This document shows, piece after piece, positions 37,791 to 49,749 of a stretch of DNA of 64,000 bases. Location of the stretch: the NCBI GenBank assembly GCA_024811115.1, contig JAKOGH010000645.1, positions 310,001 through 374,000 of the forward strand. The letters run 5' to 3'. Both the position numbers and the translations under genes were made by a program. The notes beneath the pieces are model-generated. The model searched no databases. It was not told the origin of the DNA and saw only the letters and a program-made list of their open reading frames with translations. Each line of letters opens with the position of its first letter. The first letter of the stretch is position 1. Origin of the DNA: Terana coerulea. Lineage: Eukaryota; Basidiomycota; Agaricomycetes; Polyporales; Phanerochaetaceae.

Positions 37791-39891
37791 CTAAATGGCA
37801 CGCACCCGCACGGCAGGGTAGAGCACGAGAAGCGTCGCCCCTACAGCCCACGCCAGCTTGACGCGCTTCGGCAGGGGCTCCGGGAACTGACCCTGGCTCC
37901 ATTTTGTAATGGCGAGCAGCTCTGTGCCAATCGTAGCCAGCAGCAGCCACACGTGCTGGCCCATGCGCACAGCCCGCCTACAAATCCCAGGGGGCGCAGC
38001 CAATCAGGTGCGCCGTCCGGGACGAGAGGGCTGCGAAGCGGAAGCACACACCTGGGGTTGCCCACATATTGATAGAGTTCTCGCACGGCAGGCAGGGCGC
38101 AAAGGAAAACTCCGGCGAGGCGCGCGATCACGAACGGGTGGTCAGGTTCCATCCATAGCAAAGTCTGCAGGCACGGCGTGAGCCTTTTGCGCTGAGCGGT
38201 TGAGAGATAACGGGCGAACCTTCAGGTAGAATGGATTGAGCTCCGCAGCAAGGAAGACCGCCAGCAGTATCACGACCGCGGCATAGTGGACAAAATCTGC
38301 GGTACCCTCCCACTTGAAGGTTGTCCAGTCGGCAGGCGAGAATTGGCTGACAACACGACGAGCTTTCCCCCGAATGCCTCGCGTCTGCTTGAACCCACGC
38401 CATGTGTATTGCTAAATGCCAGCCAAGAAAACACTGTTCAGCGTACAAGATAACTTCTTGAAGGAATGACGAGTTACCTTGACTTCGAAGTATTGACAAG
38501 TCTTCATGCCTGCATGAGCAGTCAGAAAGTCGCCGGAGACGCGCGTGGAGTACGCAATGATGGCCGTACAGACCTAAGGTAAGTGCCCAGCCAATTGCAC
38601 ACCAAGACGTCCAGGATCCACTACGATTCTTTGGATAAGTCACCGGAGTTCGTTCACCCACAACGCTAGAGAACCCACATGGTCCCACCAACACTAGGAC
38701 TTGTAAGCTGACGCAACGATAAGTGACTGCTCCGGGACGTACCTCTGCAAAGTTGGCCAGTTGGTGTTGTAAGGAATACTCTGCAAACTCGAAGGCTATG
38801 CTCAAGATCTTCGTCGACTGTTAGTTCACAAGGGCAACGTGAGAACCCAAGGTACAGACCCAGCAGAACCAGTAATCACGAAGAATAAGAGCTTTGCCAA
38901 ACCACCCCAAGGGCATGTGCGAGGCAGAATATGTCAATCGCATCCTACAGGAGTCCTATCAGCCCACTATTTCCGGGCATACATCAACATAAGGTGCTCA
39001 CCCAAACATTTCTCGGGGTGAACTCGCAATTCTCGGCGTAGCTCTTCTCTGGTAACGGTCTGCCCAGGCTGGGATCGAGGTACACCATCATCCCGCGAGC
39101 GGAGTCGACATCCTGGAAGAGCAAGAACACGAGGGCCAGTTCGTATAGGAGGTTGATGCCCAGCACCAGTCTCCAAAACACTTGAGTAGAGCGGTCAGTC
39201 GAGGAAGCACATTGACAGGGCGCATTGGGTACCTGGATGCGGGCGGATGAAGGGGCCGTCTCGGAATTGAATGATGCCAAAGAGGAGGAAGCCTGTGATG
39301 GCTGCGTATGCACCTCTAGGAAGACGTTACACTCTATGCCCCATAGAAGAACAGGCACGCACGCACACTCGTTGCTTGTCTCCTCCCTCCTCCAGAATAT
39401 CCTGCGTGGTCGCAACATACGCCAGTACCGCCATCGCCACTCCCAACACCGTTAACGTTATAGGCTTGTAGAAGAATCTGTGGTCCAGAGTTCAGAACGA
39501 GGCCTGCGAGGCTTGAGTGAGCCACCACGCACTCTATGCTTGTATCATGTGCTTCCTGGAAGGGTGTAATGCGAGTATATGATTCTTTTCGGTTGGCCTA
39601 GAGAGATGGACATGCGTTTCGTGAGCTCTTGCACAGTAGCGTCCACCCTTCGAATGACTCACATCGTACCCTAGAGTCGGAGTAGGCTATCAGTATGTTG
39701 TGCGCGGATAGCAACGTGACGCTGAACTCACAGCGGACGGGTATGCCAGCCAACCCAGGTGACGGTTCGGGTCCCTCAATGGAAGGCGACAGCAGGACAT
39801 CAGACTCTTCCCCTGGCGAAAGCACAGGCTCGCTCGACGAGTGCACTATCTCGTGCGGCCATTCGTCTGGCGTCCGCGCCGGTGTGGACAT
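37791..39891 (-). CDS. phosphatidylserine synthase, base-exchange (mammalian PSS) type
   Basis: About 430 residues over roughly 11 exons, ATG 39891 (MSTPARTPDEWPHEIVH), stop 37791-37793. Order: FFYKPITLTVLGVAMAVLAY; GFLLFGIIQFRDGPFIRPHP; LGINLLYELALVFLLFQDVD; YLDPSLGRPLPEKSYAENC; HALGWFGKALILRDYW; IAFEFAEYSLQHQLANFAE; CWWDH; WILDVLVCNWLGTYLG; GKARRVVSQFSPADW; AAELNPFYLK; and a final pair of membrane spans. These match the PTDSS1/2 family (FRRPH-, NFAECWWD- and ELN.F.LK-type motifs), a multi-span ER enzyme that swaps the head group of PC or PE for serine. It differs from the CDP-DAG-type Cho1 of yeast. CWWDH comes from a 15-nt exon. The CCCC run at 38905-38908 shifts frame once, probably an error. 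Confidence 0.88.
38679..38693 (-). other. 15-nt microexon of the phosphatidylserine synthase
   Basis: Encodes exactly C-W-W-D-H. It is flanked by a 49-nt intron (38694-38742, GTACGT...CCTAG) and a 58-nt intron (38621-38678, GTGGGT...CGTAG with GGTGAC as branch). Without it the family-conserved FAECWWD motif would be missing. Confidence 0.8.
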
Positions 39892-42800
39892 GGTGGTGGC
39901 TGGAGGAAAAGTTCTGGGCGGAGGTTCAGGTTGCGCTTCTGCATCATCTGAGCTGTGCGCTAGATTGAACACGCCGGAGATGACGCAAAGGCAGGACCCG
40001 CTTCAGGTCGGGCACGTTCGCATTATATGAAGCTTCCAACGTTCATAAGGGGCCGATTTGTGGTTTGGCACCGGCGACCTCGACGGCGATGGCTTGAGTA
40101 AGTGCCAGCAGAGAGGGTCCCATGTTGAGTGAGTGGGGTGAGGTGGAACGGCTCGGGAACGGCCCGCAGCCATGCGCACTCGGTGGCGCCCTTTCAGGCG
40201 AAGGTTCCATACGGCACACGCGAAGTCTCACTGTCACAGTGGTTTACGTAGAATAAACCCGAGAATAAATACATGTGAGGCTAGTGTAGCTCAGGATAGT
40301 ATGGGGATATGTAGGGTGCTATGAATAGTGTGCTACGCTTTCCTCCTCATGGCCGTTAATTAATGCAAGCGAAAACAAGCTTTGGAACACCGGCCTCGTA
40401 CAGTCCAGTCATGCCTTAGCCAAGGGTGAACAAAAATTCCGTCATTGTCGAATGCTGCAGACACCTCCTTCGACGTCGCGCCGGTGGTACTGCGGATTCG
40501 GACCGGTGACGCACTTGTGGACCGATATTGACAGATTTACGGACGATTGCGACGGTCCGATCATTTCGAGGGACGGCAGCAAGGCATCGCAAGGATTTGA
40601 CTGGTAGGGTAGAGAGGTGATACCAGTTCGGATGCTTCTCCGGAGTAGATGTTGGCTCGACCAGTGGCCAGTGCTACCGCGGCACCCAAGCCGTGCCGAG
40701 TACTAGTGTGCCGGCACGTCGCGAACAAGGCGGGCGTAAGTGGTGATCTGGTGCACAACGTTCGGCAGAGTCGGACGTCGTTGGGAGACACGGCAAGGAA
40801 TTTGATCCTGAGGCAGGGTACGGCTGTTGGTCCGAAATCATGCGACGGATGCGTCGTAATTGACGCGATCTGTTGAAAGCAGAGAAATTCCGCTTAAGCG
40901 TGGAAAGTGCAGCCTTGTTTGACCGTAGTTTACACAGCGACAGAGATGCATTGTGCCAGGAATATACTTCGGATGTCGGACCGGGCAGTGTGCGACCATG
41001 ACGCCAACCCTGCAGACACGTACAGTAGCTGGAGGCAGTGTATACAAGGAATCAGACACTCACAAATCAAGGGTGCACTCGTCGCAAGCCAAATTCAGCG
41101 GCACGAAGCCCACGCCTTCACAAATCGACCAGGGGGTGATCACGGACGTGTTTGACCAAATTGAAAGCGGCACGAATGTCCGAAGAATTTTGTCGGCAGT
41201 GGATATGCAGAGGTTTGGGACGGAGAACCACACACGGTAAGGAATATTCTCAGACGGCGTCGGGGCACAGCAGTCAAGGCGCTCATCCAAGACGCTATCA
41301 CGACCGTGCTCAATAACCTGAGGCTGTGGAAAAGGCAAGCTACTCCTTGTGCAGCAAAGCGATTAGGATACACTGACCGCGCAACAGAGCTGTATCCCGC
41401 ACAGGCACAGCTGATCTTGGAGCTGGTGCTCTATACAACATTGCGCGATGCGATGAAAAGTTCAGTGCTGTAGAGTGCAGTCAGACACGCACGAGTGTGG
41501 CACGATGTGTTACAGCAACACGGTGTTAGCTTAGTGGAACGGATGAGAGAGACCTGAAGCATAGCCAAATGTGAGCTCAACATTGTATTACACATCAAAC
41601 AAGACCTCAGTGGGCTTGATTAGGCGTTCGAAAGGATGCGAAGTATGTCTTGGGTGTTCACATTGGTTTGGACGCGGATTTGGCCTGGCCCAACTCCTCT
41701 AAAGCGCAGATCAAGAACGTTCAGCGAGCCAGTATGGATGGGTAAAATCCAATACCACTCACCCTTATGCCACCATAGGGCTGCCTCCACAGATGAATCA
41801 CAGCGCATCTGAAGCTCCTCACGTTCTTCCACAATGTGCATGGACGGAAGTGACGTGAAGTTATAACTCACGATGTCGCCTGGCTTGTTGTGGTGTTGTG
41901 CTCGAGTCTCACCTGAAATAATCACGTTGCATGAAGAACAGGCTAGAAATACTCAAGCTTCAAGCTTCCAGGGCTAAGTGGAACATGCATAGGGCTTTTC
42001 ATGGTCGTGGTCGTGGTCGTCATTCCACAGGCCACTTGGACGGTAGCGCTTCTCCAAGCAGCTTTTCTCACGCTTTCTCACGTGGCTCGCCGTAGAGCCT
42101 CGCAAGCGCTCTCGTACAGTCTGGTCTCAACCATGTACATGCAATAATTCCCCCGGCTCTGAAGCAGTATCCGCGAGTGACTTGCTCGGCTCGAGAGTGG
42201 TCTCGATATGAAAGAATTTGCTGCTATCCGCACATGTAGCCGAAGCTGAAGGAAGGCTGCCGCCGTGGGCATGGAGTGCAGCTTACTGAGCTGAGCGCGA
42301 AGGGCCGGGAGCAAAGGTATGCACTCAACTGAGAGCTATCCGTTCAGTATTCCCTTACCACGATGTTTCTCGCTAGAGATCCGCACTACTCATCAACAGC
42401 CCAATGTCATATGTTATGAGCATGGAATACTATGCGGATCTCCGCAAGGCTTCGGTTTTTATTGCACCGTCTCCCCACCCGCGCTCTCAACCCGTCCTTG
42501 CACAGAAGGGTAGTTTACTTCGAGGATACTTATAAAGTCTCGTAGATTGCTATGAGATGACTTTGGGCAATCCTTACACCTTCGGCAGCGACGAGATCAC
42601 AAGCACCCCACCAAGTCGAATCTCTGAAGCCACTGACATAACCCACGATAGGTCAACGCAGCAGCAACGACATTTTCCGCTGACAGGAGCCGCACCTGCC
42701 GCTATCAGAACAAGCTTCAAGCCACTGTAGCATTGATATGCCCAAGCGAATCCAAGATTCGACGAACTACTCTCTAAGAGGTCTCTATGCGCGCGCCTGC

Positions 42801-44167
42801 TCTCCGGTGCAAGAACGTTGTGAACACACCTACAGGAATCCCCTCTATTTGTGTCCCCGCGAACGATAGTAAGCAGCGTGTCATACTCATGCGAATAATC
42901 AAAATCCAACTAAACACATTCGTAGCCTCTGTACAATCACAACGCTGGGATCTTGCTCGCGAGACTGTCGAAGAGCTTGCTGGAGTCTATCCAGTTTCCT
43001 GCGATCAACCTTAATTACGAGCTCGCGGTCGTACAAGCGATGCGAGTTCATTGAGGAGGCTCAGGCACCGCCTAACACGGAGAATGGTCAGTGTTTCCAC
43101 ACATTCACATCGTACATACCGCAATCGGGATTCTAACTTCACTTTGAGGTCTAGCACTTCCCTGCACATACACAAGGAGCCAGCAATTCATCTTTTCGCG
43201 GCTCTCACAATTACTCCGGGCCAACAACAACTCAGGTCCTTGCTCCAATCTCACTGCGGGTCTGACAGTGACACTGTGAATTGCCATTGGTAACTCCCTC
43301 CCTGACTGCATCTGACAAGTCGCTAACGAATGTCCACGCAGTCCGGTGCGGATGACAATTGGATGACAAGCCTTGTACGTTGCATTTCAATCGCGCGCCC
43401 TATGACGACGGCGTACTCAATTGACGGAGCGGTTATCAAACCTGAACTTGCGTTGCCGGATGCCCGAGCGGTCATGCGATAGCTTGCCGTGTGCCCAGAA
43501 CCCGCTGAACCCACCATCTCTCGGTCACTGCTCTGATCCCATCCGTCCAACCTGGCTAATTCTGTCTCGTCCAACCCCATTGCGAACACGTTCACAACAG
43601 CGGATAATGGTTTCATCGCCACTCCGTCCCAGCGCATTGGATAGTCAGCTCACAAAAGCATATAGTAAGCCCAGAAAAGCAGATAGAAAGCCCAGCTCGT
43701 TCAAGTCAGCGTCTCGCAAGGACTGCAAGAACGCGCAGGCACGCCTCATGTTTCATTTGGGGTCCACTATCAGCAGTAACCGCGGTTCGTCTCAGTCGCC
43801 GTGAAGTCCGCGCATGGTAGACTGGGCAAAGGGGTGGTTTCGCTACCCTTTTCTTGTGCGCATATACCCAGCAACGATCGTTCTTTACTTTGAGTTGTAG
43901 GTTTCTCCGTCGTAAGTGGAAACCATAACCGAGACGGTCTATCGACTGACCATCGCATTAGGCTTATCTACAGACACCGCTTTGAGTCCGATTCGGCTGC
44001 TGCTAGGCACTCAACCTAGACCATTACGGCTTCGTTGCTACCACACGTGAGGTTCTTTATGGGCCTGCACGGAGCCTGATATACCCGATGCACTAACTTC
44101 CGGCGGCTCCAAGCTCTTAAAACTGTATGCGGCTCTTCATGTCTCACCACCCTCCTTTTTACCCATC
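39892..44167. other. 4.3-kb region without a recognisable gene
   Basis: Only short frames (for example 41620-41925 minus, 42574-42909 minus, 43421-43804 plus), none with family motifs. A small GGTCGT tandem run occurs near 42003-42020. The right end is promoter of the P450. Confidence 0.4.
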
Positions 44168-46270
44168 ATGGAGCTGTCCGCTTCCTTTCTGTGCATGACC
44201 CTGAACAATGTTTTGCTCCTCGATGTCGTGTGTGCATTCGTGAGTCGCAGTATAATTCCGGTGCACTTGTCTTATTGAAAAACAGCCATGTCGTAGGCCG
44301 TTCACATGATCTTCAAGGGATGGGAACCATTGGACGTTCCGGTGGTGAGCGCATTGTTGCTGGGACCGCCGTTCCTCCTATCACTGCTGCTCTTGGAGCA
44401 TCTCAGTATACCGGTTGCGGTTGCTGTAACCCTGGCGACGTACTTCGCAACGCTCGCTGGCTCCATCGTCATTTACCGCCTGTCTCCCTTCCATCCTTTG
44501 GCAAGATACCCTGGGCCTGTAGCCTGCAAGGTCTCCGGTTTTCGGATGGCCTGGGTAGTTGGAGGTGGCAAACGTCACCTCTATCTGCAGTCACTGCATC
44601 GGTCCTACGGTGACGTCATTCGTATAGGTTAGCCCTGTTATTCATAATTGGTACTGCAAACTCACGGCTACTCTTACACTGCTACAGGTCCCAACGAGCT
44701 GTCATTCTGTGATGTTGGTATCATTCAGCCGATCCTGGGCGCAAACGGCTGGCCGAAGGGCCCGGGGAACAAGGGTCGCTCTATGCACTCGGACCCATTA
44801 CCGTTGATTTCACTCCAGAACACGTCGGATCACGCCGTTCGTCGGAAGCCCTGGAATCGCGCCTTCGGCACTACTGCTTTGAAGGAGTATCAGCCCATAG
44901 TCGCCAGGCGGGCTCGGCAGCTGGTAGATGTCTTGCGGAGTCAGGACGGGCAGACTGACCTTGCGCAGTGGATGAGCTTCTTCACGTACGTTCATGCGAC
45001 CGCGGGTTTCGTGAACTTGGCTAACCGGATTTTTCCAGCTATGACTTCATGGGGGATATGGCGTGCGTTTTCACTTCTCTAATTGTCGTCAGTATGGGCT
45101 GATGCTTGATGTAGATTCGGAGGCGGCACTGAATTGCTACATGAGGGCGACAAAGACGGACTCTGGAAGCTACTGAAGGACGGAATGAGGTAAATCATGT
45201 TCGCTGTGGTTTCTGAGTAACTTTACCTACACTTATCCAGTACTGCGGTGCGATTCGAGCACGTACCTTGGCTTGCATACTACGTTGTGCGTTTCCCGAG
45301 CCTCACACGGGAATTATCCCAACTCCGCACCCTTGCTTTCGGGCGAGTAGAACGGCGATATCAGAGGGGTTCAACGGCTAAAGACCTGTTTTACTACCTG
45401 GTGAGCTAACCTCAATTAGCTTGAGCCCCATACTTACCTTCGCGGTTGCTCCCTAGAGCAACGAGGATAACTCTGAACCCCAACCTTCACCCAGGAGCGT
45501 CGTGATCTCTGAAGCCGTGCTGGCGATAGTAGCAGGCTCAGATACCACCGCGACGACTCTCAGCAACGCCTTCTACTACCTGATGCGCAATCCGAACGCC
45601 TACGGGCGGCTTCAAGCTGAGATAGATCACTTCTACCCGTCGGGAGAAGATGCGCTTAATCCTGAATATTACGCCCAAATGCCGTATCTTGAGGCCGTCA
45701 TGTGAGTTCACTGAGAGACGCTAGCAAATCGACGGATTCTCACCGTGCGGTAACAGAAATGAAGTTATGCGGCTGCACCCCGCTCTACCCAGCGGGAGCA
45801 TGCGTGCGGTTCCGAGCGGCAGCGGCGGCATGGTGGTTGGAACACAGTGAGCATCAGTGAAACACACATGCATCACACTCTTTAACTATGCTTTTGTACG
45901 TAGCTTCATCCCGGAAGGCACGCAAGTGCGCATAGTGCCGTACGTCACCCAGCGCGACGAACGCAACTTCACGCTCCCGGACACCTTCTGGCCCGAGCGC
46001 TGGCTCATCGCCGACGGCCTGCAGGACGACCCCTCCGCGAAGGTCACGCACAACCCGAACGCGTTCATCCCGTTCTCGTGCGGCCCGAGCAACTGCGTCG
46101 GGAAGAACCTGGCGCTGCTGGAGATGCGGATGGTCATCTGCCTCGCGATGCAGAAGCTGGAGATACGCTTCGCGGATGGGTGGGACGAGTCCCGGTGGTT
46201 GGAAGAGCTGGAAGACGTGTTTGTGACCAGGATGGGTCGGTTGCCGGTGTTGATTCGGAGGAGAGACTGA
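44168..46270 (+). CDS. class E cytochrome P450 monooxygenase, intact copy
   Basis: Nine exons (44168-44239, 44297-44627, 44688-44985, 45039-45062, 45115-45189, 45241-45400, 45457-45701, 45757-45846, 45904-46270) give 553 residues with clean phases and no frame error. Elements: N-terminal anchor (NNVLLLDVVCAF, later PFLLSLLLLEH and TYFATLAGSIVIY); Pro-rich hinge RLSPFHPLARYPGP; C-helix RRKPWNRAF; the 24-nt exon coding YDFMGDMA; I-helix AIVAGSDTTATTLSN; ExxR as NEVMRLHP; FWPERW; heme loop FSCGPSNCVG; and C-terminus LPVLIRRRD. Exon structure matches the minus-strand P450 at 16563-18806, so both descend from one gene. It should sit in the ER and take electrons from P450 reductase. Substrate unknown; basidiomycete expansions often handle terpenoids or aromatics. 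It ends 224 bp from the xylanase, tail to tail. Confidence 0.92.
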
Positions 46271-46494
46271 GGAACGGTATGGTGGTGGAAAGGCCTTCAC
46301 AAAACTATATCGTGAGCATGTTCACCATAGTCATAGTCATCATAGTGTTACAGAGCATAAATTCAATATTCCCGTAGCCGGCACACGTCCTCGTAAGGAG
46401 AACATGCGGGGATCGAGAACTTTTGTACACACAAAATACAATACAAATACGACCCAGCTCAAAAAGGAAACGTCTAACCCCTGTACGGAAACGT

Positions 46495-48107
46495 TTAAGC
46501 AGCAGCGAAAGCAGATGCAATGGCGCTGAAGGCGGGCTTCTTGACGAAGTTCTACAGCGAGGTCCACTATCAGCGGGAATGTACACGATCTCTGTCACTC
46601 GCACGCACCTGGTCCCATGGCAAAGCAGCGCCCTGGCCAGAGAAGGTGCTCGGCACCCACGAGTACTTGTCCGTCCAGTCCCAGACCGTGACGCCGACGC
46701 AGCCGTCGACGGCGAGGCACGAGTTGATGACCGTCGTGTAGTCCGTCGCCTGCTGCGCGAGCAGCGCGGGCGTCGAGGGCAGCGTCATGCGGATGTCGAG
46801 CTCCGTGACCGCGACCTCGACGCCCTGCGCGGTGAACTGCGCCCAGTTCGTGCTCAGGCCCTGCGGCAGCTCGCCGACGATGAAGTGGCACTGGAAGCCG
46901 ACGCCGTCGAGCGGCACGCTCGCCGCCTTGAGCGACTTGACGAGGTTGAGCATCGCGGTCGCCTTCGCGCCGGGGCCCTCGGTGTTGTAGTCGTTGATGT
47001 ACAGCTTGGTGGACGGGTCGGCGGCGCGCGCGGCTTGCAGCGCGATCGAGACGTAGGTGGTGCCGAGGGTGTTGAAGAAGACGTCCTGACGCCAGGTGCC
47101 GTCGTCGTTGAATGGTTCTGTAAAAGTGTGAGCGATAATGCCACTGCTGAGAATGGGGAGTTACTGACCGTTGACGACATCCCAAGCGTAACTGGAAGCA
47201 AGCACCTATCAGCACCACCAAAAGAAGAAAGTAATCAAGACAACTCACGCTTGACCCTTGTAGTGGGTGAGAAGAGTGGAGCAGTGGGTCTGGATGATGG
47301 ATGTGAGGGTGGCAGCGTTGAAGTTGCCGCTCGTCACCCAGCTGGGGAGCTGGTTGTACCAGACACAGTTGTGTCCTGCGTGAACAGCATTCAGCGCAAA
47401 CTCAAGATTAGGATGGCAGAAGATACATACCACGAAGGAGCATGCCGTTGGTCTTGGCAAGGTTGGCGATTTGGTCACCCTGGGTGAAAGTGAAGGTACC
47501 GCGCGAGGGCTCGGTGGCATCCTGGTTGGCGTCATTATCAGACAAACAACTCTATAAGTATATACAGTGACGCTTACCCATTTCATGGAGTTGGCGGGGG
47601 TGATTTGGCCGAACTGCTTGTTGTCGTTCAAGATGGCGGTGTAGGCAGCGTCGGAGAGCTCGCTGTTATCCGTGGCGGTACCGAAGTAGAGTTTGCCAGC
47701 CGCCTTAGCGAGCGTGTTGAGCTCAGACCCCGCAGGCGCGGTGGAGGAAGAGGACGACGACGGAGCAGAGGCAGTGCTTGTTGGGTGCGGTGCGGACGAA
47801 GGTGCAGCGGGAGCCTGTTGAAGTCGGGCAGTACGTAAATCACGTCATTTCATGAAGAGTTCCAGGTAAAGAATACGCACGCCAGGGATACATTGCGAGT
47901 AGTACGAGTTTTGCGCAACGCAGGTGGTTCCAGCAGCGCAAGTTGTGGCGCCAGCCCAGCCAATGCCTCCACCTGTATATCAAATAATGAGCCATCCACT
48001 TTCATTGGAAAGGCACGAGGCTTACATTGACCCCACTCAGCAGACTGAGCAGAGACGAACGGGAGAAGGACGGCGAGAGCTGCGAATGAGGCGGTGAGCT
48101 TGAACAT
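46495..48107 (-). CDS. secreted endo-beta-1,4-xylanase, GH10 with N-terminal CBM1
   Basis: ATG 48107, stop 46495-46497, seven or so exons, frame intact. The signal peptide is [23 protein letters not shown]1 follows directly: WGQC (split by an intron), [17 protein letters not shown] and NSYYSQC, with all Cys and the aromatic binding face. A Ser/Pro/Thr linker leads to the GH10 domain: [49 protein letters not shown] (acid/base Glu), [36 protein letters not shown] (nucleophile Glu), [14 protein letters not shown] last tiny exon gives [18 protein letters not shown]. The enzyme cuts the xylan backbone while CBM1 anchors it to cellulose. With the MnP in the same window it fits white-rot wood attack. 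Confidence 0.95.
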
Positions 48108-49749
48108 CGCGGTGGATAGTAGGCGAGTGTTGGATGGTTGCACTGCTGAGGTCAAGGCTGGTCGTCGGGGACTTAAGTACACGCATTGCCCCAGAGAACG
48201 CGCTCGTTATGGGAGCATTTTCGCTGAAATCCTGGACAGACGTGTCGTGGCCCCGGGACATGTGAGGACGGAAGAAACGTTTTAATTAGCTTCCCGGCGC
48301 GGGGGGTGATCTTCAAATTCAAGTGGATTGGCAGCGTCAAGCCCCGAGCACAGCCGACCATCCGCGCCACGAATTTGACGGGTCATGCGCCGCAGCTGGA
48401 CGCGACGCTGTGGTGGCGAGCGGCAGAACGAAGACTCGGAGGATCCAAGTGTACTCCGTCCTGGCAGCGCACCGATGCTGACGCCCTGAACGGTCCTGGA
48501 AAAAGGTCGGTACGTGAGCTTTGGCATGCTCGTTGTCCCGGTGATAGGTTACAGAACACCACTTACCGCATGTGCAGCCCCGTGGCCGTAGCTTCTGCAC
48601 GGAGCTAAGAATAGCCCAATTGCATTCCGCAGAGTGCAATGAGCCATGGATGCACCAGACGGTCTGGACATGTGCCCATGTTCCCCAGCTAAATAAAATA
48701 GGCTAAACGTGAGAGCAAATATTCAGTCCTGCTGGAGTCAACTCAGGGGGAAATGACGCTTACTGAGGTTGCAGTGAGAAAGACTGCCGCGGTGAATAGG
48801 ATGACTATACATCTGCCACCCCCGCAACTGTCAAACAACCCCAGCCTGGGGAAGACGGAGCTTCATCGTTTGGTGACAAAGTAGGTCATACTGTCGGTCA
48901 GGAACAGATATGCTCCAGAGAGAGTGGCCATGGGACGAATGTCGGATGCAGAACCATGAGTGAAACCTTCCAAGTTCGTAGCGAGGGGCGTGACGAGGCA
49001 TCGTGGCTGGGTCACGGATGTGACATGAGCCGCTCGTCAATTTCCCCGCATCCTCGTCCTCGATTTTGAAGATCAACCTCTTGGAGGACTGTCGGTCTGT
49101 CCCTGAGCGGGGCACAGGCTCGGAGAAACGACGCACGTCGGCATCTCCGCACAGACGTCGCTGTCAGTCCTCAGTCAGTCTTCCAGAGGCGTGGGGGAAC
49201 AATCACCGCAGCGACCGCACGGACTCAGCGCAGATCGTCATTTATGGAAAGCCTTCGTGAAAGGTCAATGAGGCGAGACAATGTGACGGCCTTTAGGTAT
49301 GCGCTAGAAGCTCCCTGCGAGACTGTCATAACCATACTGACGATACGTATGTCATTGTCAGCGCACGAGTAGCTCTCGTCTTCGCAAATAAATGCCGTTA
49401 CGGTCCTGAACCTCGATATCAAGATTCTACTGAAGTCCGAATACCTCAACCAAGTCTTCAATCTGTGAATATGGCTATGACGGCGCGCCACGGAAGAGCA
49501 AACTCACGACAGAGTTAAGACAAGTACCGGTATGAGTGTGCATAAAATTCCTTTTGGGAAGGCGGAACCTTCGGAGCCTAACAACAACAAACACGAGTGC
49601 CCTGCAAGAGAAGATAAGTAGTGTACACTGCAGTGTCCCGTCAAATGTGCGTGCCAACTCGGAGCCCATATAATCAATATTGTATTCGCACCATAACCTT
49701 CCAATAACAAGATCAGCACCACCTGATTCACACGTGTAAGCCGGAGTCA
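48108..49749. other. xylanase promoter and 3' region of the F-box gene
   Basis: 5' flank of the xylanase, then about 1 kb with no clear gene. Near 49560-49740 the minus strand has a possible extra last exon of the F-box gene (GGADLVIGRLWCEYNID), reached if GTACGT near 49790 is a donor and AATCAG near 49728 an acceptor. Not decided. Confidence 0.35.

Noticed and set aside
41620..43804. Frames of about 100-127 codons on both strands that might be exons.
   Set aside because: No motif and no consistent exon chain could be followed.
46423..47487. 354-codon plus-strand frame opposite the xylanase.
   Set aside because: Antisense shadow of the GC-rich GH10 exons; its composition is that of the reverse complement of a coding region.
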